Source of the DNA: Methylotenera_A sp049687015
GTDB lineage: Bacteria; Pseudomonadota; Gammaproteobacteria; Burkholderiales; Methylophilaceae
Direction of reading: 5' to 3'
NCBI GenBank assembly: GCA_049687015.1
Contig: JBAVIP010000063.1
Location: 1-64,000 of the forward strand
DNA: 64,000 bases
Part shown: piece by piece, positions 44,474-53,743 of the stretch
Layout: each line of letters opens with the position of its first letter
Numbering within the stretch: position 1 is the stretch's first letter
Made by a program: the position numbers and the translations under genes
Notes under the pieces: model-generated
The model's database searches: none
What the model was told of the DNA's origin: nothing
The model's input: the letters and a program-made list of their open reading frames with translations, nothing else

Positions 44474-44831
44474 GGCTGGCTTTTAATGTTTGTGGTGTCG
44501 GTGACATATTCACAGCGCGTTTTTGCGCCGAAAAATAGACAGCAAGCTGATTGATTTCTTCCGGATCCAGCCCTTTAGCATGGTGATGCATGACAGTGGC
44601 AGGGCGAGAGCCGTTTCTGAAGCCTTGCATTTGCGTAATGAAGTAGCCTGTTTCCAAGCCCGCGAGCGTGGGGGTTGCGTTGGCACTATTGCCAAATGTG
44701 CCGTGACAAGCCGCACAGGAGGCGGCGAGTGTGCGAATATGGTCAGCTGAATAAACAAAAACCTCGGCAGCGCTTGCTACTGAGGCCATGAGTAAATTTG
44801 CTAAAAACCAAATTGCAATCAGTGGTTTCAT
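44466..44831 (-). CDS. fccA: Flavocytochrome c sulfide dehydrogenase, monoheme cytochrome subunit
   Basis: 121 residues. Signal peptide to about residue 22, then one heme motif SCAACHG (C39, C42, H43). A Met ligand candidate is in TVMHHHAKGL. It is a single-heme class I cytochrome, unlike the diheme subunit of Allochromatium. It leads the cluster, with a plausible promoter upstream. Confidence 0.88.
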   Translation of the reverse strand: MKPLIAIWFLANLLMASVASAAEVFVYSADHIRTLAASCAACHGTFGNSANATPTLAGLETGYFITQMQGFRNGSRPATVMHHHAKGLDPEEINQLAVYFSAQKRAVNMSPTPQTLKASHD

Positions 44832-44857
44832 GGTGTTCTGCTTTATTTTAAAACACC
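44832..44857 (-). promoter_or_regulatory. Inverted repeat in the fccA leader
   Basis: GGTGTT (44832-44837) directly against the start codon pairs with AACACC (44852-44857). In the RNA this would fold over the translation start. It may be regulatory or chance. Confidence 0.3.
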
Positions 44858-44859
44858 AT

Positions 44860-44889
44860 TCTATATGTTTTTATTAAATAGTTAGTCAA
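44860..44889 (-). promoter_or_regulatory. Candidate promoter of the fccAB cluster
   Basis: On the minus strand TTGACT (44884-44889), 18 bases, then TATAGA (44860-44865). The start codon of fccA is 28 bases further. Confidence 0.45.
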
Positions 44890-44906
44890 TCAGGTCACGT
44901 AATTTA

Positions 44907-45392
44907 TCAGAAGCATCTTTCTTCTTTGCAACCATCATCTTTCACACCAAGACTTGTCAGAAGTTCTACCATATGCGTGTTGCCTTCATCGCGGAAGTAG
45001 CGAATTAAAGAAACATCACCTTTAAGTTTTACGTTGACATCTGCACCGCTGCTGGCTAAAACTTTTAGCAAGTCTTCGTGCCCATTAAGCGCTGCTAAAT
45101 GAAATGCCGTATGGTTAGCGATGGGATGGATATAATTGATATCAGCACCTTTGCTAAGTAAGAATTTCACCATGGGAATATCACCTTTATTTGCTGCCAT
45201 TTGAACTGGCGACCAACCAAAGATTTTTTCATTAATTAATGCTGGTTCGGCTTTACAATATTTTTGTACAACTTTTAGTTTACCCTCTGTCAGCGCATCG
45301 CTGAACTCAAGCGATTCATCATCTGTCAGCGCAAAACTGTTCAGTGAAAAACTTAAAGCTAAAACCGCAAATAGTGCTTTTAACATGTTCAT
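44907..45392 (-). CDS. Small exported ankyrin-repeat protein
   Basis: 161 residues from ATG 45392; the open frame extends further up into purL but lacks support. Signal peptide MNMLKALFAVLALSFSLNSFA. Three ankyrin repeats (GWSPVQMAANKGDIPMVKFL, HTAFHLAALNGHEDLLKVL and a last degenerate one), ending CKEERCF with two Cys. It lies between purL and the fccAB cluster. Partner unknown. Confidence 0.8.
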   Translation of the reverse strand: MNMLKALFAVLALSFSLNSFALTDDESLEFSDALTEGKLKVVQKYCKAEPALINEKIFGWSPVQMAANKGDIPMVKFLLSKGADINYIHPIANHTAFHLAALNGHEDLLKVLASSGADVNVKLKGDVSLIRYFRDEGNTHMVELLTSLGVKDDGCKEERCF

Positions 45393-45442
45393 ACTACTTT
45401 TTCCCTTAATATAATGGTTGCTGCTTTTGGTAAAATACCAGG

Positions 45443-48400
45443 CTAGGCAATAAATTTTCTTGCATTGCGGAACATCCGCATCCACGGCGCGTCTTCCTGC
45501 CAATCGTCTGGCCGCCATGAGTGCTGTACCGCTCTAAATACCCGCTCAGGATGTGGCATCATAATACTAAAACGCCCATCTGTGGTGGTTAAACCGGTAA
45601 TTCCCAGCGGTGAGCCATTGGGGTTAAACGGGTAGGCCTCTGTTGGCGTTGACGCATTATCAATAAAGCGCATCGTCGCCAGCTTTTTATCCAGCACGGC
45701 ATTGACAGCGTTTTTGTCAATAAATTCCGCAAAGCCCTCGCCATGTGCAACGGCAATTGGCATGCGGCTTCCAGTCATGCCGTTAAAAAACAGCGAAGGC
45801 GATTCTAATACTTCTACCATGGCAAAACGTGCTTCAAACTGCTCAGATTTATTGCGTACAAAGTGTGGCCAGTGTTCGCTGCCAGGGATAATGCTATGCA
45901 AATTGCTCATCATTTGGCAGCCGTTGCATACGCCAAGTGCGAAAGAATCTGCACGGTTAAAGAATGCGCTAAATTCATCATTGGCACGCGGGTTAAACAA
46001 AATAGATTTTGCCCAGCCTTCGCCTGCACCAAGTACGTCGCCGTATGAGAAGCCGCCGCATGCCACAAAACCCGCAAATTCTTTTAGCGAAACACGACCA
46101 GAAATGATGTCGCTCATGTGAACATCAAATGTTGCAAAGCCCACGCGGTCAAATGCGGCGGCCATTTCCACTTGGCCATTTACGCCTTGCTCGCGCAAAA
46201 TTGCCATTTTTGGCCGAACCCCGGTATTGATATACGGCGCGGCGATATTATCGTTAATATCAAACGTAGTATGCACGTGCAAGCCAATATCCGCCTCATT
46301 CAGGATGCGGTCATATTCTTGCTGTGCACAGGCAGGGTTATCACGCAGGCTTTGCATTTGATACGTGGTTTCAGACCACATGCGATGCAAATTGACACGA
46401 GTATCCACAATAATCGTTCGGCCGTTTTTCTGGATATTAATTAGGTTTTGGTTCGTCACTTTCCCTATTAAACAGGCGCTCAGCGTTTGATTCAATTGAG
46501 CTAAAACTGCATCTGCTTCAGTGGCGCGTACTTGAATCACTGCGCCTAGTTCTTCGTTAAACAGTGCGTCAATGTCATCGCCCTGCAAGCCAGCAATATC
46601 AACATTTAAGCCACAATGCCCTGCGAAGGCCATTTCACATAAGGTGGCAAATAAACCACCGTCGGAACGATCATGATAAGCCAGCAGCTTGTTTTCACGA
46701 TTCAATTGTTGAATTGCTGCAAAAAATGCCTTCAGTTGTTCTGGATTATCTACATCGGGCGTGGTATCCCCTAGCTGGCTATATGCTTGAGCAAGACTGC
46801 TGCCGCCCATGCGGTTTTTGCCATTGCCCAGGTCAATTAAAATCAAACTAGAGTCGCCTAAATCTATACGTAATTGCGGTGTTAAGGTTTTGCGTACATC
46901 AGACGTATTTGCAAACGCAGTTACCACCAGTGAAATTGGCGAAGTCACAGCCTTGTCTTGGCCCAAAGAATCAGATGAAAAGTCTTTCCAGACCGTCTTC
47001 ATGCTCATGGAATCTTTGCCGACAGGGATGCTAATGCCTAATTGTGGGCATAATTCCATGCCCACGGCTTTTACTGTGGCAAACAGCGCAGCGTCTTCAC
47101 CCGCATGTCCCGCAGGTGCCATCCAGTTGGCAGAGAGTTTTAAATTGCCAATATCATCTATCAAACTCGCGGCGATATTAGTGATGGCCTCGCCAATCGC
47201 CATGCGGCCAGAGGCAGGCGCGTTTATTAGTGCGAGCGGCGCTTTTTCGCCAATGGCAAATGCTTCCCCCACGTTGGTTTCATAACCTGCAAGCGTCACG
47301 GCGACGTCGCTCACCGGCACTTGCCACGGCCCTACCATTTGGTCACGCGCGATTAAACCTGTTACTGTGCGGTCGCCAATGGTGATGAGAAATGTTTTAT
47401 CGGCTACTCCAGGCAGTCTTAATACGCGGGCTACTGCGTCTTTTAAGCCAATCTTGCTGGCATCAAAAGCGGCTAATTTTTTAGCAACGCTTTTCACGTC
47501 ACGCGTCATTTTAGGCGGTTTGCCGAGCAGTACTGATAAATCCATATCCACAGGCTTGTTGTTAAAATGGCTATCGGCCACTGTTAAATGGCGCTCTTCT
47601 GTGGCGTAACCCACCACGGCAAACGGGCAGCGCTCGCGTTTGCAAATCTCCCTAAACAAACCTAAATTCTCTTGTGCTACCGCCATCACGTAACGTTCTT
47701 GTGCTTCGTTGCTCCACAGTTCGCGGGGGCTCATGCCAGGCTCTTCGTTATGCACATCTCGCAGTTGGAAAATCGCGCCTACTTTTGCGTCGTTCACCAG
47801 CTCAGGGAAAGCGTTGGAAATACCGCCTGCGCCCACATCGTGGATACTCAGAATCGGGTTCTTGTCGCCAAGCTGCCAGCAGCGGTCGATTACCTCTTGC
47901 GCTCGGCGCTGCAACTCCGGGTTGCCGCGTTGTACCGAATCAAAATCCAGGTTTTCTGTATTAGAGCCAGTATCCATGCTGCTTGCCGCGCTACCGCCTA
48001 GGCCAATCAGCATGGCAGGGCCACCCAGTTGAATGAGCGCTGCGCCTGCAGGAATCGGATTTTTCCTGGAATGCTTCGCCGAGATATTGCCCACGCCGCC
48101 CGCCAGCATGATTGGTTTATGGTAGCCACGAATTTGGCCTTCTGACGCTAGCTCGAATGTGCGGAAATAGCCTGCAATATTGGGACGCCCGAATTCGTTA
48201 TTGTAAGCTGCGCCGCCTAAAGGGCCATCTGTCATAATTTGTAACGGCGATGCGATACGGCCCGGTTTTCCGTACGGCTTTTCCCAAGGTTGGGCAAAGT
48301 TTGGAATATTTAAATTGGAGACAGAAAAACCAGTCAAACCCGCTTTGGGTTTTGAGCCGCTGCCGGTTGCACCTTCATCGCGGATCTCGCCACCAGCACC

Positions 48401-49360
48401 GGTTGCTGCGCCGGCAAAAGGCGAAATAGCCGTGGGGTGGTTGTGCGTTTCCACCTTCATCAGGTAGTGCATGTTTTCTTCTGTAAAGCTGTACATGTTT
48501 TTATTTTTGCCGCTGCTGCTCGGGTAAAAACGCCTGGTTTTTTGGCCTTCAACAATGGATGAATTGTCGCTGTAAGCCACCACTGTACTGCCGGGGTTGA
48601 GCTTGTGCGTGTTGCGTATCATGCCGAATAGGGAGCTGTCTTGCACCACGCCATCAATTACCCAATCGGCGTTAAAAATCTTATGCCGACAATGCTCAGA
48701 GTTGGCCTGCGCAAACATCATCAGCTCAACATCGGTAGGGTTGCGGCCGATTTTGGTGAAGTTTTCAACTAAATAATCCACTTCATCGGGAGAAAGTGCC
48801 AACCCCATCTCATTATTGGCTGTATTCAACGCTGCTTTTCCGCCATGCAGAATGTCGATCGTGCTAAGCGGCGCTGGCTGTGCGCTGTGGTAGAGCTTTT
48901 GCGCATCGTCTAAACGGTTATAAACCATCTCGGTCATGCGGTCGTGAATTTGTGTTTTTAAAGCTGCTTTTTCGCTATCTGACAAAGGCTTGCCGTCAGT
49001 AGTAGTTACATAAAATGCAATGCCGCGCTCAAGTCGCAATAAGCTGTCTAAACCACAATTGTTGGCGATATCTGTCGCGCGCGATGCCCAAGGCGAAATG
49101 GTACCTATACGTGGAATCACCAAAAACAATTCGCCAGCAGGTGCCTCCGCCTTTGTTTTAGCGCCATAAGTGAGAATTTGCTTAAGAATATTTTGCTGGT
49201 TTTTAGAAAGCGCTGATTTGCTAAAAGCAAAATGCATAAATTCTGCATAAATATGCGCAACATTGGGGGCGGAATTTTTTAAGGTTGCGTACAGTTTTTC
49301 GAGACGAAACTGTGATAAAGCAGGGCTGCCGCGTAGGCTTAGAAAATGAGTGCTTGGCAT
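45443..49360 (-). CDS. purL: Phosphoribosylformylglycinamidine synthase
   Basis: 1305 residues from ATG 49360 (MPSTHFLSLRG), the start used by the large proteobacterial PurL. It converts FGAR to FGAM with glutamine. The synthase domains carry NSEHCRHKIF and HNHPTAISPF; the C-terminal glutaminase carries GVCNGCQ with the nucleophile Cys, and HGEGF. It is a single gene, not a purQLS set. Confidence 0.96.
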   Translation of the reverse strand: MPSTHFLSLRGSPALSQFRLEKLYATLKNSAPNVAHIYAEFMHFAFSKSALSKNQQNILKQILTYGAKTKAEAPAGELFLVIPRIGTISPWASRATDIANNCGLDSLLRLERGIAFYVTTTDGKPLSDSEKAALKTQIHDRMTEMVYNRLDDAQKLYHSAQPAPLSTIDILHGGKAALNTANNEMGLALSPDEVDYLVENFTKIGRNPTDVELMMFAQANSEHCRHKIFNADWVIDGVVQDSSLFGMIRNTHKLNPGSTVVAYSDNSSIVEGQKTRRFYPSSSGKNKNMYSFTEENMHYLMKVETHNHPTAISPFAGAATGAGGEIRDEGATGSGSKPKAGLTGFSVSNLNIPNFAQPWEKPYGKPGRIASPLQIMTDGPLGGAAYNNEFGRPNIAGYFRTFELASEGQIRGYHKPIMLAGGVGNISAKHSRKNPIPAGAALIQLGGPAMLIGLGGSAASSMDTGSNTENLDFDSVQRGNPELQRRAQEVIDRCWQLGDKNPILSIHDVGAGGISNAFPELVNDAKVGAIFQLRDVHNEEPGMSPRELWSNEAQERYVMAVAQENLGLFREICKRERCPFAVVGYATEERHLTVADSHFNNKPVDMDLSVLLGKPPKMTRDVKSVAKKLAAFDASKIGLKDAVARVLRLPGVADKTFLITIGDRTVTGLIARDQMVGPWQVPVSDVAVTLAGYETNVGEAFAIGEKAPLALINAPASGRMAIGEAITNIAASLIDDIGNLKLSANWMAPAGHAGEDAALFATVKAVGMELCPQLGISIPVGKDSMSMKTVWKDFSSDSLGQDKAVTSPISLVVTAFANTSDVRKTLTPQLRIDLGDSSLILIDLGNGKNRMGGSSLAQAYSQLGDTTPDVDNPEQLKAFFAAIQQLNRENKLLAYHDRSDGGLFATLCEMAFAGHCGLNVDIAGLQGDDIDALFNEELGAVIQVRATEADAVLAQLNQTLSACLIGKVTNQNLINIQKNGRTIIVDTRVNLHRMWSETTYQMQSLRDNPACAQQEYDRILNEADIGLHVHTTFDINDNIAAPYINTGVRPKMAILREQGVNGQVEMAAAFDRVGFATFDVHMSDIISGRVSLKEFAGFVACGGFSYGDVLGAGEGWAKSILFNPRANDEFSAFFNRADSFALGVCNGCQMMSNLHSIIPGSEHWPHFVRNKSEQFEARFAMVEVLESPSLFFNGMTGSRMPIAVAHGEGFAEFIDKNAVNAVLDKKLATMRFIDNASTPTEAYPFNPNGSPLGITGLTTTDGRFSIMMPHPERVFRAVQHSWRPDDWQEDAPWMRMFRNARKFIA

Positions 49361-49523
49361 GGATGAATTAACAGAAAAGATAAAATAATTTACCAATATT
49401 TTAACAGAAAGCCTACCTGCAGTTCTTAAAAAAACACTACTTAAGTAGGATACATTTTGCAGATTAGGCGTTATAGTGTTTGTCTACTATCTAATCTCTA
49501 GCAAATTTATAGAAGGTGAAAAA

Positions 49524-50402
49524 TTGACACATCCGGCATCATACCCACCTAATGAGCAAGCTCGCATTGAGCGTTTGCAGCAACTGATGGTTTTGGATAC
49601 CAAGCCCGAAGTGCTGTTTGATGAAATCGCCAAGCTTGCAAGTGTGGTTTGCGGTACACCCATTGCTTTAATTAGCCTTGTGGATGAAAACAGACAGTGG
49701 TTTAAAGCGAATGTAGGGTTAGAAGGAGCCACCGAAACGCACCGTAACCTGGCTTTTTGTGCACATGCGATTTTAGACAATGTGCTGATGGAAGTGCCTG
49801 ATGCAACGCTGGACGAGCGTTTTCATACTAATCCTCTGGTCACGGGTGATCCTAAAATTCGCTTTTACGCTGGCGCACCTCTCACCATGCCGGGTGGTGA
49901 GAATATTGGCACATTGTGTGTTATTAACCACAACCCGCAACATCTCTCGATCTACCAAAAGGCCATGCTCTCAGGCTTGGCAAACCTGGCGGTCAAAGTG
50001 TTGCTGTCTAGAGAGGCTACATTAAATGACATAGAGTCAAATGCCAGCATAATAGCTGCTATAGTAGAGTTCGCTCAGGAGGCCATTATCAGCCTAAATT
50101 CGGATTCCATTGTCACCTCGTGGAACAAAGGCGCTGAGAGCTTATTTGGGTATCGCGAAGAAGAAATCGTCGGTAAATCCACCGCGATTTTGTATCCACA
50201 AGAAAAATTAAATGAACATGAATTTTTTATGGGCCAGATAAAAAACAATCAACATATCAAATGTTTTGAAACACAGAGACGTCACAAAAGCGGACATATT
50301 ATTGATATATCTGTATCGCTATCACCTATTAAAAATGCTTATGGTAAAGTGATTGGAGCAGCAGAGATTTCACGTGGCCTAAGCGAACAAAAAGGCCAAT
50401 AA
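49524..50402 (+). CDS. GAF-PAS sensory protein without output domain
   Basis: 292 residues from TTG 49524, which has AAGGTG five bases upstream; a GTG at 49476 would add 16 residues. The GAF domain (about 15-160) has ICVINH-like block GTLCVIN and RFYAGAPL. A PAS domain follows (about 175-285) with SWNKGAESLFGY and GKVIGAAEISR. The protein ends there: no kinase, GGDEF, EAL or methyl-accepting domain. It could bind a partner or be a truncated sensor. It stands alone, divergent from purL. Confidence 0.85.
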   Translation: MTHPASYPPNEQARIERLQQLMVLDTKPEVLFDEIAKLASVVCGTPIALISLVDENRQWFKANVGLEGATETHRNLAFCAHAILDNVLMEVPDATLDERFHTNPLVTGDPKIRFYAGAPLTMPGGENIGTLCVINHNPQHLSIYQKAMLSGLANLAVKVLLSREATLNDIESNASIIAAIVEFAQEAIISLNSDSIVTSWNKGAESLFGYREEEIVGKSTAILYPQEKLNEHEFFMGQIKNNQHIKCFETQRRHKSGHIIDISVSLSPIKNAYGKVIGAAEISRGLSEQKGQ

Positions 50403-50455
50403 CCAGCTATTGCGCCATATGTATCATCTTTCTTTCGGCGCGTTGCGTGCTGGTT
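50401..50455 (+). repeat. Long imperfect hairpin just after the GAF-PAS gene
   Basis: AACCAGC (50401-50407) and GCGCC (50412-50416) pair with GGCGC (50437-50441) and GCTGGTT (50449-50455). No T run follows, so it is not a standard terminator; it may protect the 3' end of the mRNA. The arm holds TATTGCGCC, also part of the REP-like palindromes. Confidence 0.45.
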
Positions 50456-50523
50456 TGCAGGCAAACTGAAGCCGGCGCAAGTTAACTTTATGGACTGGAT
50501 TTTTATGGGCAGAGAATAAAAAA

Positions 50524-51486
50524 TCAGGTTGATCCAATCAGTTTCAAATTTTCATTTTTTATTAATAAGTAAATAAAGCAAATCAGATCTTTTCTTCTGT
50601 AGAAGGGGTAACGATTTTTAAAATAAATAAAAAGTTTTTTTAGTCTGCTTTTACCCTCAAACAAATAGAAAAAATCAGCTAAATTTGCTTCAATATGCTT
50701 GGGTACGGCAAGCTTGCTGAAATCATTGGCAATATGTTTATAGTTGCCCAGGCTAATTAGCAAACTAGGAGTTACCCCAGTTTTTTTTGTTGTGGTTGAT
50801 TGGTTTGAGTTCGAGGTGGCAATAGAGCTTGTGCTGTGCTGACGATATTTCAATAATGTTTGAGGGATGAATGCCCTGGCGCCGGTTAGTTCCGCAATGA
50901 TGGCCAGATGGTAATCATATGGCAGTTTAGGCGGTATGTTGATTGCAATTTGCCTGAGGCTGCCATTAATCATGATCGAGCCGCCTTGTGCACTATTTGC
51001 AAATAAAATGCCATTTAGGCCAGAGACTTTTCCACGTTTTCCAATAAAGTAATCATTTATTACATTGAGTTGACTATCTACAACAATTGAGTCTGTATGC
51101 ACCAGCGCAGGAATTTTTGTTGTTGTTTCGATTTCTTTAAGTTTTTTTAAGGTGAGTTCCAGTTTGTCAGAATTCCAAACATCATCCTGATCACACATGG
51201 CAATATAGTTTTCTGTAGTGAGTGAAATCAAATAATAGTGACTTGCATTTAGTCCCATATTGCCTTTAATATCCCCTGCCAGAGTAAACCTTTTATCGTG
51301 AGCTATATACTTTTCTAATATTGCAGGCGAGCTGTCTTTGGATCCATCGTCACGGATGTAGCAACACCAATTGGTATGGGTTTGACCTTGAATAGCGTTT
51401 AATTGCTCAGCGATATATTTTTCGCCATTATAGGTAGATAAGATAATGGCAATTTTATCTTCAGGGCTGTTGTTATGCGAATCCAT
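50524..51486 (-). CDS. Family 2 glycosyltransferase
   Basis: 320 residues. GT-A fold: IAIILSTYNGEKYIAEQL at the N-terminus, IRDDGSKD, and the DxD-type CDQDDVW. The C-terminal 70 residues are Lys/Phe-rich helix. It resembles rhamnosyl- or other O-antigen-type transferases; sugar and acceptor unknown. AT-rich, with no other polysaccharide genes next to it, which hints at separate acquisition. The 176 bases upstream hold no gene that I can see. Confidence 0.85.
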   Translation of the reverse strand: MDSHNNSPEDKIAIILSTYNGEKYIAEQLNAIQGQTHTNWCCYIRDDGSKDSSPAILEKYIAHDKRFTLAGDIKGNMGLNASHYYLISLTTENYIAMCDQDDVWNSDKLELTLKKLKEIETTTKIPALVHTDSIVVDSQLNVINDYFIGKRGKVSGLNGILFANSAQGGSIMINGSLRQIAINIPPKLPYDYHLAIIAELTGARAFIPQTLLKYRQHSTSSIATSNSNQSTTTKKTGVTPSLLISLGNYKHIANDFSKLAVPKHIEANLADFFYLFEGKSRLKKLFIYFKNRYPFYRRKDLICFIYLLIKNENLKLIGST

Positions 51487-51662
51487 ACTTTGGCTTGTCT
51501 ATTGAAATTTGCTTTAGGTACTTGAAGCCAAATTCTAACATGTGGAAAAGGCTAATAAAATAATTCACTTTTTTGTTTTGCTGGAATGGCAAATTTTGCC
51601 AGGGGGATGCCGATAGAGGTGGGGAAATATTTAGTATAAATCTTGAATCAATATGGCCGGCA

Positions 51663-53453
51663 CTATAATCCCAGCGCCCGTGCGCCCTGGTAAAAAATGA
51701 AACTTACTACCCACGCCAACCCAAGCGACCACACAATCGATAACCACATGAATTTGCTGCTTTTTGATTCAGTTTTGAGAGTGGCAATGGTGGAAAGGCA
51801 AGGCGTGTAGATGAGCGTGAACAGCATAAAGCTCATGCCCTGGACCCAATCTATGTTGAGTGCAATTTGGTGGCTTAGTGCTTCGCCCTGCAGGCCGTAA
51901 ATCACGGCGAGCGAGCCAATGACAATTTCTTTGGCCACAAAGCCAAAAATAAGCGCAATGGCAAGTTGCGTATCAATGCCGATGGGATTTAAGATTGGTG
52001 CAAATAAGGTACCGATTTGCCCAGCCAGCGTGCCGCTGCTGGCGGGCGGTACGTTGGTGGGAAAGTGCGTAAGTGCCCAAACCATCACTACGCCAATGAT
52101 AATAAATTTCGTGGCGCGTTTGAGAAAGTATTTCACCTCTTGCCAGCCGCGTAGCCATATTTGACGCGGAGTGGGGAAGCGGTAAGGTGGTAGCTCCAAA
52201 ATAAAAGGCTCGCTACTTTTATATTGGCCTTTAAACAAAACGGCGGTTAAAAATATGGTGGCAAAACTCACCATGTAAAGCGCAAACATGATGTAAGGCG
52301 CTTGTTTTGCGGTAAACAGCGTGGCGATCATAAATAAAAACACTTGCAATCTTGCAGAGCACAGTGAAAGTGGAATGACCAGCATGGTTAACAAGCGCAT
52401 CGGGCGGCTGCGCATTACGCGCGTGCCCATAAGTGCGGGCACGTTGCAGCCGAAACCCATTAGCACCATTACAAAACCACGGCCATCAAGGCCGATTTTT
52501 GCCATAAAGGCATCCATTAAAAAGGCTGCACGCGACAGATAGCCGCTGTCTTCTACCATGCTCATCACTAAAAAGAACAGCACAATAATCGGCACGAATG
52601 CCGCCACAGTGCTGATGCCGTTAAAAATACCATCCAGCAGCAAGCCGTTGAGCCAGGCAGGCAGGCCTGACAGCAGCGGATCTAGGACGCTGGAGCGGAG
52701 CAGGGCGAGCAGCCATGCCATGCCGTCCTGCAGCGGCTTGCCGGCAGTGAAAATAAACTGGAACAGCAAAAACATGGCAGCAAAAAAGATCGGCAAACCA
52801 AGCCACGGATGCAACAATACTTTATCGATGTTATCGGTGGTTTTATCAGCAAGCTGGGTTGGCATTTGCACCGTTTTTTTGACGATGTTCTGCATATCAT
52901 GCTCAATTTGTACGTCTGCTTCAAGCAGGGATGCAATGTTTTGCGGCGAAACTTTATTAAATTTTTCGGCCATTTGTTCGGAAGCTGCTTGTAAGGCTTG
53001 CGGACAGCCATCGCCATATTTAGCACTGATGAGCAACACGGGAAAGCCAAGCTGCCTGGACATGGCTTCGGTATCAATGCTGATGCCTGCGCGTTTGGCT
53101 TCATCTTGCATGTTAAGCAACAAAACAGCAGGAAGCCCGAGATTTTTTATTTGCAAAGCGAGCGATAATTGGCGATCAATTTGTGAACTGTTAAGTACAA
53201 TCATGGCCAAATCAACGCCGTTGTTACTTAAAAAGTGGCGCACCACTTGCTCGTCATCCGAAAAGCCGTGCAAATCATACAAGCCAGGTAAATCAACCAG
53301 CTCGGCGATATGACCGCCAATTAAAATTTTGGCACTCATTAAATCTACGGTAATGCCTGGCCAATTACCCACACGCGCTGAGGCGCCGCTCAAGCGGTTG
53401 AACAGGGTGGATTTGCCCGTGTTGGGCATGCCAAGCAGAGCAATGCGTTTCAT
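51663..53453 (-). CDS. feoB: Ferrous iron transporter FeoB (short form)
   Basis: 596 residues, against about 770 in E. coli. G-domain motifs: G1 GMPNTGKS (8-15), G3 DLPG (54-57), G4 NMQD (114-117). The membrane part keeps both Gate regions (SYLSRAAFLMD with GCNVPA, then the second repeat around FGFVAKEIV and LIYTPCLSTIA). The C-terminal extension of the long form is missing, as in other short FeoBs. It takes up Fe(II) and follows feoA by 21 bases. Confidence 0.94.
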   Translation of the reverse strand: MKRIALLGMPNTGKSTLFNRLSGASARVGNWPGITVDLMSAKILIGGHIAELVDLPGLYDLHGFSDDEQVVRHFLSNNGVDLAMIVLNSSQIDRQLSLALQIKNLGLPAVLLLNMQDEAKRAGISIDTEAMSRQLGFPVLLISAKYGDGCPQALQAASEQMAEKFNKVSPQNIASLLEADVQIEHDMQNIVKKTVQMPTQLADKTTDNIDKVLLHPWLGLPIFFAAMFLLFQFIFTAGKPLQDGMAWLLALLRSSVLDPLLSGLPAWLNGLLLDGIFNGISTVAAFVPIIVLFFLVMSMVEDSGYLSRAAFLMDAFMAKIGLDGRGFVMVLMGFGCNVPALMGTRVMRSRPMRLLTMLVIPLSLCSARLQVFLFMIATLFTAKQAPYIMFALYMVSFATIFLTAVLFKGQYKSSEPFILELPPYRFPTPRQIWLRGWQEVKYFLKRATKFIIIGVVMVWALTHFPTNVPPASSGTLAGQIGTLFAPILNPIGIDTQLAIALIFGFVAKEIVIGSLAVIYGLQGEALSHQIALNIDWVQGMSFMLFTLIYTPCLSTIATLKTESKSSKFMWLSIVWSLGLAWVVSFIFYQGARALGL

Positions 53454-53474
53454 GTTGAGATGCGTAGCTGCAAA

Positions 53475-53702
53475 TTAGGCAGCGTTGAGTTGAATGCGTT
53501 GTGCTTCGACGCCGCGTAAAATGATGTCAGTTGCGCCAATACGCACATGCAGCGGACCATTAAAGCTGGCGCGGCGAATCAGCTCTATTTTTTTGCCAAT
53601 TCTAAACCCCATGGCGTTCAGGCGCTGATGTAAGGCTTGCTCAGCGTGTATCGCGTGAATAACGCCGTGTTCGCCTGGGTTTAAACTGCTTAAAATAGTC
53701 AT
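53475..53702 (-). CDS. feoA: FeoA ferrous iron transport protein
   Basis: 75 residues with the SH3-like FeoA fold (LNPGEHGVIHAI, RLNAMGFRIGKKIELI, ILRGVEAQRI). It modulates FeoB at the cytoplasmic face. First gene of the iron operon, downstream of a promoter that overlaps a Fur-type site. Confidence 0.93.
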   Translation of the reverse strand: MTILSSLNPGEHGVIHAIHAEQALHQRLNAMGFRIGKKIELIRRASFNGPLHVRIGATDIILRGVEAQRIQLNAA

Positions 53703-53723
53703 ACCGGCAAGAGCAATCTAAAT

Positions 53724-53743
53724 GATAATGGTTCTTAATTATC
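53724..53743. promoter_or_regulatory. Fur box ahead of feoAB
   Basis: GATAATGGTTCTTAATTATC is a 20-base near-palindrome with GATAAT and ATTATC half-sites, close to the Fur consensus. It covers the -10 element of the predicted feoA promoter. Repression with Fe(II)-Fur is the expected outcome. Confidence 0.75.

Noticed and set aside
45702..48032. Several open frames on the plus strand within purL
   Set aside because: They are antisense to a strongly conserved enzyme and show no motif.
49476..49523. GTG start for the GAF-PAS protein
   Set aside because: No ribosome site precedes it, whereas TTG at 49524 has AAGGTG at good distance and begins at the usual place before the GAF domain.
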